Shown in pieces: positions 1-6,757 of a DNA stretch of 45,153 nt; position 1 is the first letter of the stretch; every line of letters starts with the position of its first letter. Location: positions 1 to 45,153 of the IMG/VR virus record IMGVR_UViG_3300046517_000333. One strand, written 5' to 3'. The notes beneath the pieces are model-generated. The model was not told the DNA's origin. It worked only from the letters and a program-made list of their open reading frames with translations, and made no database searches. The position numbers and the translations under genes are program-made. The DNA comes from a virus.

Positions 1-127
1 CTGCACGGTCATGAACGACGAGCAGTTCAACGACTTTATGGGAGTGGCGACAGCATGAGCCTCGCAAAAACAATGAGCATGGGCGACCACGCGATCGACG
101 TCGGCATCGCCGAGATGGACCGCGAAG
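1..127. repeat. Left copy of 127-bp exact terminal repeat
   Basis: Bases 1-127 are identical to bases 45027-45153. The repeat runs through the end of one small gene and the start of the next with no break in reading frame, so joining the ends gives an intact operon. The length of 127 equals a common maximum k-mer of de Bruijn assemblers. I therefore read it as circular-contig overlap and not as a biological terminal repeat. The unique circle is 45,026 bp. Confidence 0.95.
2..58 (+). CDS. C-terminal fragment of first early gene (continues from the right end)
   Basis: This is the last 18 codons and stop of the 55-residue protein that starts at 44917. The frame is open from base 2 and stops with TGA overlapping the ATG of the next gene (ATGA). 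It is cut only by the linearisation of the circular map. See the entry at 44917-45084. Confidence 0.6.
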   Translation, partial: CTVMNDEQFNDFMGVATA

Positions 128-417
128 AGTCGCGGCAGGAGCGGATGAGGAATTACACGGTGCAGCGCGCGAACGAAGTGTTCGAGAAGCGCATTGCAAG
201 CATCAGCAGCGCTGATGTCGTCTTGGCGCTGGAGATCATGTCGACGCAGTCCCTGTCTGTCGTGAGGCTGATGGAGATTATCTTCTGCCGCGAAGACAGT
301 ACCGCGCAAGAGTTGCGCGAGATGGTCAAGGCCGCGCTCCTGAGAGACAGCATCGACATCGCGATCGCCGAATTCAAGGCGATGGAAGCAGAACCGCCGA
401 GCCGGGAGCGCCACTGA
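55..417 (+). CDS. Hypothetical early protein, 120 aa
   Basis: This is the second gene of the rightward early operon. Its ATG overlaps the stop of the preceding gene (ATGA), and its own TGA shares a base with the next ATG (TGATG), so it is translationally coupled on both sides. The product is predicted mostly helical, rich in Asp, Glu and Arg, with no signal peptide or membrane segment. I recognise no domain. Its place just after the antitermination-like leader is where phages put host-takeover or recombination-support genes, but nothing in the sequence assigns a role. The first 73 bases recur at the right end of the window because the map is circular. Confidence 0.75.
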   Translation: MSLAKTMSMGDHAIDVGIAEMDREESRQERMRNYTVQRANEVFEKRIASISSADVVLALEIMSTQSLSVVRLMEIIFCREDSTAQELREMVKAALLRDSIDIAIAEFKAMEAEPPSRERH

Positions 418-530
418 TGGATGCCACCGATCAAGAGCTCAACGACGTGCGCGCATTCCTCACCTACATGGCGATCTGCGGACTCGCAGTTCTTCTCGCC
501 GGCTTGACCATCACCATCCTTCGAGGCTGA
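417..530 (+). CDS. Single-pass membrane miniprotein, 37 aa
   Basis: The ATG at 417 shares its A with the preceding TGA, and the frame runs to TGA at 528-530. The short acidic N-terminus (about residues 1-16) is followed by one hydrophobic helix of about 18-20 residues (about 17-35) and a basic end. That is the shape of a small inner-membrane protein. I cannot name the family. Two such one-helix ORFs lie within 450 bp here (see 760-831), which supports a membrane role such as exclusion or inhibition. Support comes from spacing, coupling and the coherent hydrophobic block, not from homology. Confidence 0.55.
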   Translation: MDATDQELNDVRAFLTYMAICGLAVLLAGLTITILRG

Positions 531-532
531 CC

Positions 533-763
533 ATGAAACTTCTCCGCAAACTTTTTGCGCGCAACGACCGCCGCCGGGCGCGCGAATTCCTCCAGCACAT
601 CTGCGACGAGCGCGTCAAGGCACGCTGGGCGCTCGACGAGGCAAACCGCCGTGCGGACCGCGCGCTGCAGGATGCACAGGCGCTTGAGCGCGAGCAGTTC
701 CGCGAGGAGTTCTTCGGCAAGCGCGACCCGGTTCGGTCGGCTTTCGTCGGGAGGCAAGCATGA
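533..763 (+). CDS. Hypothetical highly charged helical protein, 76 aa
   Basis: The gene starts 2 bp after the preceding stop and ends overlapping the next ATG (ATGA at 760). The product is strongly basic at the N-terminus, then a long Arg/Glu/Ala-rich helix (about residues 8-65) typical of a small coiled coil. No signal peptide or membrane segment is visible. I recognise no family. Its tight packing between two one-helix membrane miniproteins suggests that the three are made together. Confidence 0.6.
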   Translation: MKLLRKLFARNDRRRAREFLQHICDERVKARWALDEANRRADRALQDAQALEREQFREEFFGKRDPVRSAFVGRQA

Positions 764-831
764 GCTTCGCAGTCATCTGGTTCCTGAGCGCGGTCTTCTT
801 CCTCGTCTTCATGCGCGGCGCCACGCGCTGA
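760..831 (+). CDS. Single-helix membrane miniprotein, 23 aa
   Basis: The ATG at 760 overlaps the upstream TGA. Almost the whole product is one hydrophobic stretch (residues 2-18) followed by a basic tail. This is too short for homology. The evidence is the overlap, a GGGAGG ribosome-binding site ending a few bases upstream, and clean membrane-helix composition. It could be a small accessory membrane peptide, or a chance ORF maintained only by coupling. Confidence 0.4.
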   Translation: MSFAVIWFLSAVFFLVFMRGATR

Positions 832-858
832 TCTCGGCACAAAACATCAAGGGAAATC

Positions 859-2220
859 GTGGAATCCAAAGAACTGACCGTCATCGAGCGCGCTGCTATC
901 GCGCTCGGCACGCCGGAGCATGAAAAGAAGTTGCGCGAACTGGTCACGCAGTCCGCATCGATCGTCGAGATCAAAAACCCCGATGCTCGCACGCAATGCC
1001 ACTCGGCGTACATGGCGCTGAAGAGCGCTCGGGTCGGAATCGAAAAGGCCGGCAAAGATGCGCGCGACGACGCGACGAAGTTCAGCAAGGCGGTTATCGC
1101 TGAAGTCGATCGCCTGACGTCGATCACGTCGCCGGAAGAAGCGCGGTTGCAGAGCCTGCGTGACGAGTGGGACGAAGCTCGGGAAGCCGAGAAGCGCGCT
1201 GTCAAGGAAGCAGAGGAGCGGCGCATCGCGGCCATCCAGTCGGCAATCAACGACATCCGCTCGACGCCGGTTGACTACGCCGGCCGGTCTTCTGACGAAA
1301 TCGACGACGCGATTGCTGGCCTGACGGGTGTCGCAATCACGCTCGATGTGTTCGGCGACCAGCTCGGCCACGCAGAAGTCGCGAAGACGGAGGCGCTAAA
1401 GAAGCTTGAGCAGATGCGTAAGGACGCCGTTTCGCACGAAGCCGAAGTGAAGCGGCTGGAAGCTGAGCGCGCAGAGCTCGCCCGCCTGCGTGCCGAGCAG
1501 GAAGAGCGCGAACGTCAGGCCCAAGCCGAGCGCATTGCGCGGGAAGCGAAGGAACGAGAAGCACGCCTTGCCGAAGAGGCCCGCATCCGCGAGGAGCGCA
1601 TCCAAGAAGAGGACCGAATCCGCCGGGAGCGGATCGAAGCGGAAGCCAAGCTTCGCGCCGAACGCGAAGCGCACGAAGCCGAAATGCAGGCGCAGCGTGA
1701 CGAGATCGCGCGGCAGCAGGCTGAGATTGCGGCCGAGCGGCGCAAGCAGGAAGAGGAAGCGGCGGCGAAGCGTCGGGCTGAAGAGGCAGAGCTGCTCGAG
1801 CTGCGTGAGGCACAAGAGAAAGCCGAGCGCGATGAACAGGAGCGCAAGCGCGCTGAAAACCGTGCCTTGATGCTGTCGCCGGAAGTGACAGGCGGTAACT
1901 GGCGCGTCGGCAAGCACAGCGGCTGCGTCGTAACGGATGCTCCGATTCCCGGTGCAGTCGGTTCTGGCCATACCGATGTCGAGTACTACGGCGGGAATCT
2001 CATTTGTGAAAGCGTGTATCGCCCCGCCGACGCGCGGCTGATCGCCGCAGCGCCACGCATGCACGCGTTGATTGCTCTGTTCGTTGAGACGATCACTGAT
2101 CCAAAGAACGCCGATCACACGCTGGGCGCGTACTCCCACGGCGCACGTATCGCCGACGCGAAAGAAATCCTTTCCGAACTTGACGCAGAGTTCGAGCAAC
2201 GAAAAGCAGTTCCCGCATAA
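859..2220 (+). CDS. Long coiled-coil protein upstream of RecT, with a C-terminal DARLIAAAP domain
   Basis: The gene has a GTG start at 859 after AAGGGA. Residues 1-110 are a mixed helical domain. About 110-340 is an almost unbroken Arg/Glu/Ala coiled coil. About 345-450 is a compact domain with a Trp-containing start and the motif DARLIAAAP. The same motif recurs in the short protein at 4053-4406, so this gene looks like a fusion of a coiled-coil scaffold with a separately circulating small phage domain. Proteins of this shape often sit beside RecT-type annealases in phages, and recT follows after 39 bp. A role in recombination is inferred from position only. The coding strand is GA-rich throughout the coil, which produces long false frames on the other strand. 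Confidence 0.8.
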   Translation: MESKELTVIERAAIALGTPEHEKKLRELVTQSASIVEIKNPDARTQCHSAYMALKSARVGIEKAGKDARDDATKFSKAVIAEVDRLTSITSPEEARLQSLRDEWDEAREAEKRAVKEAEERRIAAIQSAINDIRSTPVDYAGRSSDEIDDAIAGLTGVAITLDVFGDQLGHAEVAKTEALKKLEQMRKDAVSHEAEVKRLEAERAELARLRAEQEERERQAQAERIAREAKEREARLAEEARIREERIQEEDRIRRERIEAEAKLRAEREAHEAEMQAQRDEIARQQAEIAAERRKQEEEAAAKRRAEEAELLELREAQEKAERDEQERKRAENRALMLSPEVTGGNWRVGKHSGCVVTDAPIPGAVGSGHTDVEYYGGNLICESVYRPADARLIAAAPRMHALIALFVETITDPKNADHTLGAYSHGARIADAKEILSELDAEFEQRKAVPA

Positions 2221-2259
2221 ATCCGCAACGCCCCGCCTAGTCTGGGGCAAGGAAAACTA

Positions 2260-3078
2260 ATGACCACAGCACTCGCAACCCTCACTTCCAAGCTGGCCGC
2301 CCGCCTCGATATGGGCGACAGCTCCGGTTTGATGGAAACCCTCAAGGCGACGGCCTTCAAGGGCCAAGTAAGCGACGCGCAGATGACCGCGCTGATGATC
2401 GTCGCGAACCAGTACGGCCTCAACCCTTGGACGAAGGAAATCTACGCCTTCCCGGACAAGAACAACGGCATCGTCCCGGTCGTAGGTGTCGACGGATGGT
2501 CGCGGATCATCAACGAGAACGCACAGTTCGACGGCATGGACTTCGAGCAGGACGACGAGTCCTGCACTTGCATCATCTACCGGAAGGATCGGACGCGACC
2601 GGTGCGAATCACCGAATACATGAGCGAATGCAAGCGCGGCACCGGGCCATGGCAGTCGCATCCGAAGCGCATGTTGCGCCACAAAGCAATGATCCAGTGC
2701 GCGCGCCTCGCGTTCGGTTACGTCGGCATCTACGACCAGGACGAAGCGGAGCGCATCGTCGATATGGGAGTCGCGCAGGAGGTCAAGAAGAGCCCGACAG
2801 AGATCGCGCAGCGGGCGGCCGAGGCAGCGCGCCCCGAACGAACAGAGCGCCACGCGTCGATTATCGCGTCCCTCGAAACGGTGGCGAGAGAACTCGGATT
2901 CGAGCCTTTCAAGGAGGAGTGGTCGAAGCTGCCGAAGGACGACCGAGCGGCGATCGGTCTGCGCGAGCGCGATCGCATCGGAGCACTGGCCGGCCAGCCC
3001 GCGCCGGCCGCCACCATCGTCGACGCTGACGGCGTGATCGAGAACGGCGCGCGTCAGCCGGGAGCCGACGATGAGTGA
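2260..3078 (+). CDS. recT: RecT-family single-strand annealing protein
   Basis: The 272-residue product has the RecT/Bet-type core. It includes a YGLNPWTKEIYAFPDKN-type segment near residues 49-68, then VGVDGWSRIIN, and a Pro/Lys/Arg-rich WQSHPKRMLRHKAM stretch near residue 133. The family coats single-stranded DNA and anneals complementary strands, and it works with an exonuclease, which is encoded just downstream (3271-3951). The start is set by AAGGAAAA upstream of ATG 2260. A small GC hairpin (about 2229-2249) lies in the 39-bp gap before it. The C-terminal 60 residues are variable and acidic, as is usual. Probable role: phage recombination and repair or concatemer formation during replication. 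Confidence 0.92.
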   Translation: MTTALATLTSKLAARLDMGDSSGLMETLKATAFKGQVSDAQMTALMIVANQYGLNPWTKEIYAFPDKNNGIVPVVGVDGWSRIINENAQFDGMDFEQDDESCTCIIYRKDRTRPVRITEYMSECKRGTGPWQSHPKRMLRHKAMIQCARLAFGYVGIYDQDEAERIVDMGVAQEVKKSPTEIAQRAAEAARPERTERHASIIASLETVARELGFEPFKEEWSKLPKDDRAAIGLRERDRIGALAGQPAPAATIVDADGVIENGARQPGADDE

Positions 3079-3283
3079 TGCGATCGACGGATTCAAGGAC
3101 ATGAAGGAGCATAAAAAGGCACTTCGCGCCAAGTTCGGTGTGTCATGCCCCCGGTGCGCTCAGGTTCGACCGCGAGCAACAGCATCGCTTCTCCTCCCTC
3201 AGCAGCGTTGCCGCGTCGACGGTTATATCGATCCGCGGCCCGAACTCACTAACGAAGAATGGAGCAGCGCATGGCCGACGTGA
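3071..3283 (+). CDS. Small protein with one CxxC motif, 70 aa
   Basis: The ATG at 3071 lies inside the end of recT (8-bp overlap) and the gene runs 13 bp into the exonuclease. It carries one CPRC motif (about residues 26-29) followed by basic residues and a third Cys, so it may hold a small metal site, although a full Cys4 set is not visible. Its place between recT and the exonuclease suggests a recombination accessory or a cassette filler. No family recognised. Confidence 0.6.
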   Translation: MSDAIDGFKDMKEHKKALRAKFGVSCPRCAQVRPRATASLLLPQQRCRVDGYIDPRPELTNEEWSSAWPT

Positions 3284-3951
3284 TCGAACAACGCTCCGAC
3301 GAATGGCGCGTCGCTCGCGCCGGCAAGCTGACGGCGTCACGCTTCGTTGACGCCATCGCAATGTCGAAGGTCGAACCGGGCGACGTCTACAAGACGGGGC
3401 CGAGGAAGGGTCAGCCGAAGCCGCAAAAGTCGCTCGCGAATCGCGACAAGTACATGCGCGAGATTGTTTTTGAGCGAATGTCCGGCATCCCCCGCCATGA
3501 GATCAGCGGACACGCGCTGCGGTATGGGACGGAGGTCGAGCAGTTCGCGCGTGAGGCTTACGAGCTGCACACCGGGAACATCGCCGTCGAAGCGCAGTTC
3601 GTCTGCCACCCCGACTATCCGTTCATCGGCGCGTCGCCCGACTTCCTAGTCGATGACGACGGCGGTGGCGAAATGAAATGTCCGATGGATGAAGGCGTGC
3701 ACATCGGCACCTGGCTCGAAGGCGTGCCGCCCGATCACATTCCGCAAATCCAAGGCGGAATGCTCGTGACCGGGCGCAAGTGGTGGGACTTCGTTTCATA
3801 CGATCCGCGTCAGTGCGAAAAGCTGCGCCTGTACGTGCAGCGCATTGAGCGCGACGACACCTACATAAACGGCGTCCTCCTGCCCGGACTGCTCCAGTTC
3901 AACGCCGAGGTCGAACAGATGATCGCCGAGTTGAATCGTCGCGCTGCCTGA
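3271..3951 (+). CDS. YqaJ-like (lambda exonuclease type) viral recombinase/nuclease
   Basis: The 226-residue product opens with the family-typical QRSDEWRVARAGKLTASRF. It has a GxxLRYGTEVEQFAREAYE-type block (about 92-110) and the PD-(D/E)xK core: FIGASPDFLVDDDG (about 123-136) followed by GEMKCP (the ExK pair, about 138-143). A late IPQIQGGMLVTGRKWWDF stretch follows. Such enzymes resect double-stranded ends to give single strands for RecT. I chose ATG 3271 because GGAG sits 7 bases before it; an in-frame ATG at 3259 has a weaker site. It forms a two-component recombinase with recT. Confidence 0.9.
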   Translation: MADVIEQRSDEWRVARAGKLTASRFVDAIAMSKVEPGDVYKTGPRKGQPKPQKSLANRDKYMREIVFERMSGIPRHEISGHALRYGTEVEQFAREAYELHTGNIAVEAQFVCHPDYPFIGASPDFLVDDDGGGEMKCPMDEGVHIGTWLEGVPPDHIPQIQGGMLVTGRKWWDFVSYDPRQCEKLRLYVQRIERDDTYINGVLLPGLLQFNAEVEQMIAELNRRAA

Positions 3952-4052
3952 ATGCTACGGGGGAGCGGCCCGGCGCTCTAAATCCGGGACCTATTCCTAG
4001 ATGGCATTGCCGCAGCGCCATCAACTTAGATTCGAACAAGAACGAGGACAGC
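3952..4052 (+). other. Short intergenic spacer with two hairpins
   Basis: This is the largest gap within the early operon between 832 and 10199. It contains two small inverted repeats: CCCGG/CCGGG around 3969-3993, and GATGGC paired with GCCATC around 4001-4023. Neither is followed by a T run, so I do not call a terminator. A weak internal promoter cannot be excluded; I see no good -35/-10 pair. Confidence 0.35.
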
Positions 4053-4406
4053 ATGACCAAACATACGCCCGGCCCGTGGTCGATCTGGACGAGCAATTCA
4101 TTCCGCCGGATCGTCAGTGACGTCACACGTCGCGAGGTTCTTTGCGGGACCGTACAGCGAAGCGACGGCTGCCCTGACCTCTACTTCCCGAACGGCGGGC
4201 ACGAAGGCCCGGATGCTCGATTGATAACCGCCGCGCCCGATTTGCTCGAATTCGCGGAACTGGTTTTGCGCGGGATCGAGTCCGGCCACATCAAGGCCAA
4301 GCCGTTTCTCGATATGAGCGCTCTCGTCGGCGAAAGCATCCCGATGCGCACGATCGGCGACGCCGCGCGCGAGGTGATCGCCAAGGCAACCGGAGAGAAA
4401 GCATGA
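4053..4406 (+). CDS. Small phage domain protein (HTPGPW start, DARLITAAPDLL motif), 117 aa
   Basis: The ATG at 4053 follows an AGGA site (ACGAGGACAGC). The N-terminal HTPGPWSIW and the central PDARLITAAPDLLE are a recurrent pattern of small phage and prophage proteins of unknown function. The C-terminal half is helical. The DARLI(A/T)AAP motif is shared with the C-terminal domain of the coiled-coil protein at 859-2220, so the phage carries two copies of the domain, one free and one fused. The gene ends overlapping the next (ATGA). Confidence 0.75.
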   Translation: MTKHTPGPWSIWTSNSFRRIVSDVTRREVLCGTVQRSDGCPDLYFPNGGHEGPDARLITAAPDLLEFAELVLRGIESGHIKAKPFLDMSALVGESIPMRTIGDAAREVIAKATGEKA

Positions 4407-4594
4407 GCACGAACGATTGCGGTCCGCGCAAGCACGACTACGAGTTCAAGGGCAACAAGACGTTCAAGAGCATGACGATGAGCGCACGAGGGACGACGGT
4501 TCGCTTCTCACAGAACGCCGTCTATAAGTGCAGAACCTGCGGAAAAGTTCGTCGCGGCCCGGTCAAGGTCGGCGAAGCGAACGATAGCTTGTGA
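4403..4594 (+). CDS. Small zinc-ribbon-like protein, 63 aa
   Basis: The ATG overlaps the upstream stop by 4 bp. One clear C-x2-C knuckle (YKCRTCGKVRRG, about residues 41-52) and an N-terminal Cys/His pair could form a single zinc site. The rest is basic. Small proteins of this kind are common in phage early regions and may bind nucleic acid or a host protein. No specific family recognised. The stop overlaps the next GTG start. Confidence 0.65.
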   Translation: MSTNDCGPRKHDYEFKGNKTFKSMTMSARGTTVRFSQNAVYKCRTCGKVRRGPVKVGEANDSL

Positions 4595-4779
4595 TCCGCC
4601 ATCTCCACCCCTTCCGCGCGCTGCTCGACTCCCTAGAAGCCCTCGGCCGCGCGAAGGAACCGACGACCGCCCTGCTTCATCGAGCATGCGCTGCGTTTGT
4701 GGCGATGGTCGCGCAAGTCAGCGGAGAGCGCGTGACCGTGATGATTGGACAGGCTGTTATTGCACGAGGATCGAAATGA
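4591..4779 (+). CDS. Hypothetical protein, 62 aa, GTG start
   Basis: The GTG at 4591 overlaps the upstream TGA (GTGA), and the gene ends at 4779 overlapping the ATG at 4776. The product is helical with moderately hydrophobic patches and no metal or catalytic motif. The evidence is operon packing on both sides; function unknown. Confidence 0.55.
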   Translation: MIRHLHPFRALLDSLEALGRAKEPTTALLHRACAAFVAMVAQVSGERVTVMIGQAVIARGSK

Positions 4780-5468
4780 GCCGCCGACTTTGGACAGACG
4801 ACGAGATTGAGAAGTTGAAGCAGCAATACCCCGACCGCGAGACAGCCGTTATTGCACGGTCGCTTGGCCGCCCGATCCGTCCTGTTTATCAGAAGGCGGC
4901 AAGCCTCGGTCTCAGGAAGTCACCCGAGTTCCTGGCTTCAACCCACAGCGGCCGGATCCAGCGCGGACGCACCGACGCTCGCATGATGGCGACGCAATTC
5001 AAGAAGGGGCAGGAAGCGTGGAACAAGGGCGCCAAGGGCGTATGTGGGACGCATGAGAACTGCCGACGCACCCAGTTCAAAAAGGGGCACCCGCCAGAGT
5101 CGAAGGCGAACTACGTTCCGATTGGGACCGAGCGCCTGAGCAAGGACGGCTACCTCGAGCGGAAGGTGACCGACGATCCCAATCTCGTGCCGGCGCGGCG
5201 GTGGATCGGCGTCCACCGGCTCGTCTGGGAAGCCGCGCACGGGCCGATCCCACCGAGCCACGCCGTGTGCTTCCGCCCTGGCCGCCGCACCGCCGACGCC
5301 GCGCGCATCACGATTGACGCCCTTGAGCTCGTCAGTCGCGCGGAGCTCGCGCGGCGCAATCACCCGGTGACGCGCGATCCCGAACTGGCGAAGCTGGTTC
5401 AGTTGAAAGGCGCAATCACCCGTCAAATGAATCGCATCGCACGCGAGGCTAAGGAGAAACAGTCGTGA
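4776..5468 (+). CDS. HNH-type homing-endonuclease-like protein with altered catalytic residues, 230 aa
   Basis: The N-terminal 50 residues (WTDDEIEKLKQQYPDRET...) look like a helix-turn-helix of the kind used by phage HNH proteins to bind DNA. The middle has QFKKGQEAWNKG and QFKKGHPPESK repeats, typical NUMOD-like spacers. The C-terminal third matches the HNH_3 layout VHRLVWEAAHGPIP...IDALELVSRAELARRN. Where relatives usually have His in VVHF and Asn in DNLEL, this protein has Cys (AVCF) and Ala (DALEL). From memory of the family, that would cripple the active site. It may be a decaying homing nuclease or one kept as a DNA-binding protein. Both ends overlap neighbours by 4 bp. Confidence 0.75.
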   Translation: MSRRLWTDDEIEKLKQQYPDRETAVIARSLGRPIRPVYQKAASLGLRKSPEFLASTHSGRIQRGRTDARMMATQFKKGQEAWNKGAKGVCGTHENCRRTQFKKGHPPESKANYVPIGTERLSKDGYLERKVTDDPNLVPARRWIGVHRLVWEAAHGPIPPSHAVCFRPGRRTADAARITIDALELVSRAELARRNHPVTRDPELAKLVQLKGAITRQMNRIAREAKEKQS

Positions 5469-5731
5469 GCAACAACATCAGCACCGTTCGCAAGCACCTG
5501 CTGGACACCCTTGCGGATCTGCGCAACCGCGAAAACCCGATGGAAGTCGAGCGCGCCCGCGCGGTCGCGGACGTCGCTCGTGTCCTGGTCGACAGCGCGA
5601 AGGTCGAGGTCGATTTTATCAAGGCGTCCGGAGCGACCGGCTCTGACTTCATCCAGCCCGGCGACGGCGACGAGAAGCAGCCGCAGCTGCCGAACGGCAT
5701 CACCGGCATTCGTCGGCATCAAATCAAATGA
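5465..5731 (+). CDS. Hypothetical small helical protein, 88 aa, GTG start
   Basis: The GTG at 5465 overlaps the preceding TGA, and the stop overlaps ATG 5728. The first 60 residues are helical: a VRKHLLDTLADLRNRE block followed by ERARAVADVARVLVDSAKVEVDF. This resembles small phage proteins with two amphipathic helices, and the acidic tail ends in RRHQIK. Similar proteins occur beside HNH or replication genes in prophages, without known function. Confidence 0.65.
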   Translation: MSNNISTVRKHLLDTLADLRNRENPMEVERARAVADVARVLVDSAKVEVDFIKASGATGSDFIQPGDGDEKQPQLPNGITGIRRHQIK

Positions 5732-5907
5732 AGCCGCGCGCCCTACTGGACCGCGCTGCCGCGATCATCGAACGAGAGGCAGAGGGAATCCGAGCCGCGC
5801 ACGGCACCTTCGGTCGATGGGATGACTGCCGAGAGGCAAAGCGCGATCACGACGAAATGCTGCGCATCGCCGCGCAGCTTCGCCAGGCAGAAGCATTCGA
5901 CGCCTGA
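5728..5907 (+). CDS. Hypothetical small protein, 59 aa
   Basis: The ATG at 5728 overlaps the previous stop (ATGA) and the TGA ends at 5907. The sequence begins MKPRALLDRAAAIIEREAEGIR and continues as amphipathic helix with a WDDC element. No hydrophobic segment and no known domain. Support is from coupling and composition. Confidence 0.55.
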   Translation: MKPRALLDRAAAIIEREAEGIRAAHGTFGRWDDCREAKRDHDEMLRIAAQLRQAEAFDA

Positions 5908-5942
5908 TGGATTGGCGAAACACCTATTGCGAGAGAGAAAAA

Positions 5943-6518
5943 ATGAAACTGACAGCGAATGCAAAAGGCACGGACGCCGCCCGTCGCTACCTTTCGGAGA
6001 TGCTTCAAAAGGCCATCGGTGGCAACGACTTCGACGCCTACATCAAGAACGAACTAGCCGGCGATTTTGCGTGGAACCTCGTGAACACGCTTCTCGCTGC
6101 ATCTGTGTTTCCGGACGCGCCCAATCCGAGCGTTGAACCGGTGGCGAAGTATTTGGTTATCGCGATGGACGACGACCAGCGGGGACACCCGGTTTTCTGC
6201 GCCGACGAAAACGCCCTGCACAGCGCCGTGCGCGAGTGCATGTTTATGGAAGGCGTCGAGCTAGACCCCGAAGAGAACGAGCAGGTAGCCGGGACCGTGA
6301 GCGCACTGATCGAAGACGGCCATGTGAGTTTTGAAGGCGATCCGGGCATCCACCTGTACCACTTGCCCGAAGGCTACGCCGCCCCTCTCGCCCAGTCCGC
6401 AGAGCAAGACAGGATTGATGCGGAGCGGTGGCGCATGGCACGCAAGAAGCGATACATCAACCGCAGCGTCGATGAGCATGAAATCGACACGTTCATCGCC
6501 AAGGGAGCGAGCAAATGA
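5943..6518 (+). CDS. Hypothetical acidic early protein, 191 aa
   Basis: I place the start at ATG 5943, preceded by GAGAGAG at a good distance. An in-frame ATG at 5907 (TGATG overlap with the previous stop) would add 12 residues. The product is acidic, with an FDAYIKNELAGDFAWNL region and a hydrophilic C-terminus ending GASK. I recognise no domain. The last 18 bases (6501-6518) recur exactly at the end of the next gene. Confidence 0.7.
   Translation: MKLTANAKGTDAARRYLSEMLQKAIGGNDFDAYIKNELAGDFAWNLVNTLLAASVFPDAPNPSVEPVAKYLVIAMDDDQRGHPVFCADENALHSAVRECMFMEGVELDPEENEQVAGTVSALIEDGHVSFEGDPGIHLYHLPEGYAAPLAQSAEQDRIDAERWRMARKKRYINRSVDEHEIDTFIAKGASK
6501..6518 (+). repeat. 18-bp junction repeat, copy 1
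   Basis: AAGGGAGCGAGCAAATGA ends one gene and contains the ribosome-binding site and ATG of the next. The same 18 bases occur at 6740-6757 in the same role. It is a ready-made stop/start joint between cassette genes. Confidence 0.9.
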
Positions 6519-6757
6519 AGCTGACACCTTGGTTTCCCGCGAGAATCAAGCCTGCGCGCGTAGGCGTCTACGAGGTGTTACTCGAAGTTATTGAGGATCG
6601 ACTAGGCGGAACAGCGACAGAGCAGGGTTTCTGTTATTGGGGTGGCGATATGTGGGCGGTAATCAAATCTACGCCGGACGAAGCCTACACGAGACGCGTT
6701 ATGGTTGGTTCGCAGCATAAAGCATGGCGTGGTCTGGACAAGGGAGCGAGCAAATGA
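6515..6757 (+). CDS. Small phage protein (WFPxxxKPxRxGVYE type), 80 aa
   Basis: The ATG at 6515 overlaps the upstream stop. The N-terminus TPWFPARIKPARVGVYEV and the later WGGDMWAV are a pattern seen in many short proteins of Burkholderia-type phages and prophages; the function is unknown. The C-terminus ends GASK, like the preceding protein, because both genes end in the same 18-bp repeat. Codon use is less GC-rich here (6515-6900) than in neighbours, a hint of separate acquisition. Confidence 0.7.
   Translation: MKLTPWFPARIKPARVGVYEVLLEVIEDRLGGTATEQGFCYWGGDMWAVIKSTPDEAYTRRVMVGSQHKAWRGLDKGASK
6740..6757 (+). repeat. 18-bp junction repeat, copy 2
   Basis: This is the second exact copy of AAGGGAGCGAGCAAATGA, spanning the end of 6515-6757 and the start of the gene at 6754. 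The copies are 239 bp apart in direct orientation, so homologous exchange between them would delete exactly one gene. Confidence 0.9.

Noticed and set aside
1396-2250. 284-codon - strand frame opposite the coiled-coil gene
   Set aside because: It is Leu/Phe/Arg-rich composition complementary to GA-rich coiled-coil codons. The + strand gene has coherent operon placement.
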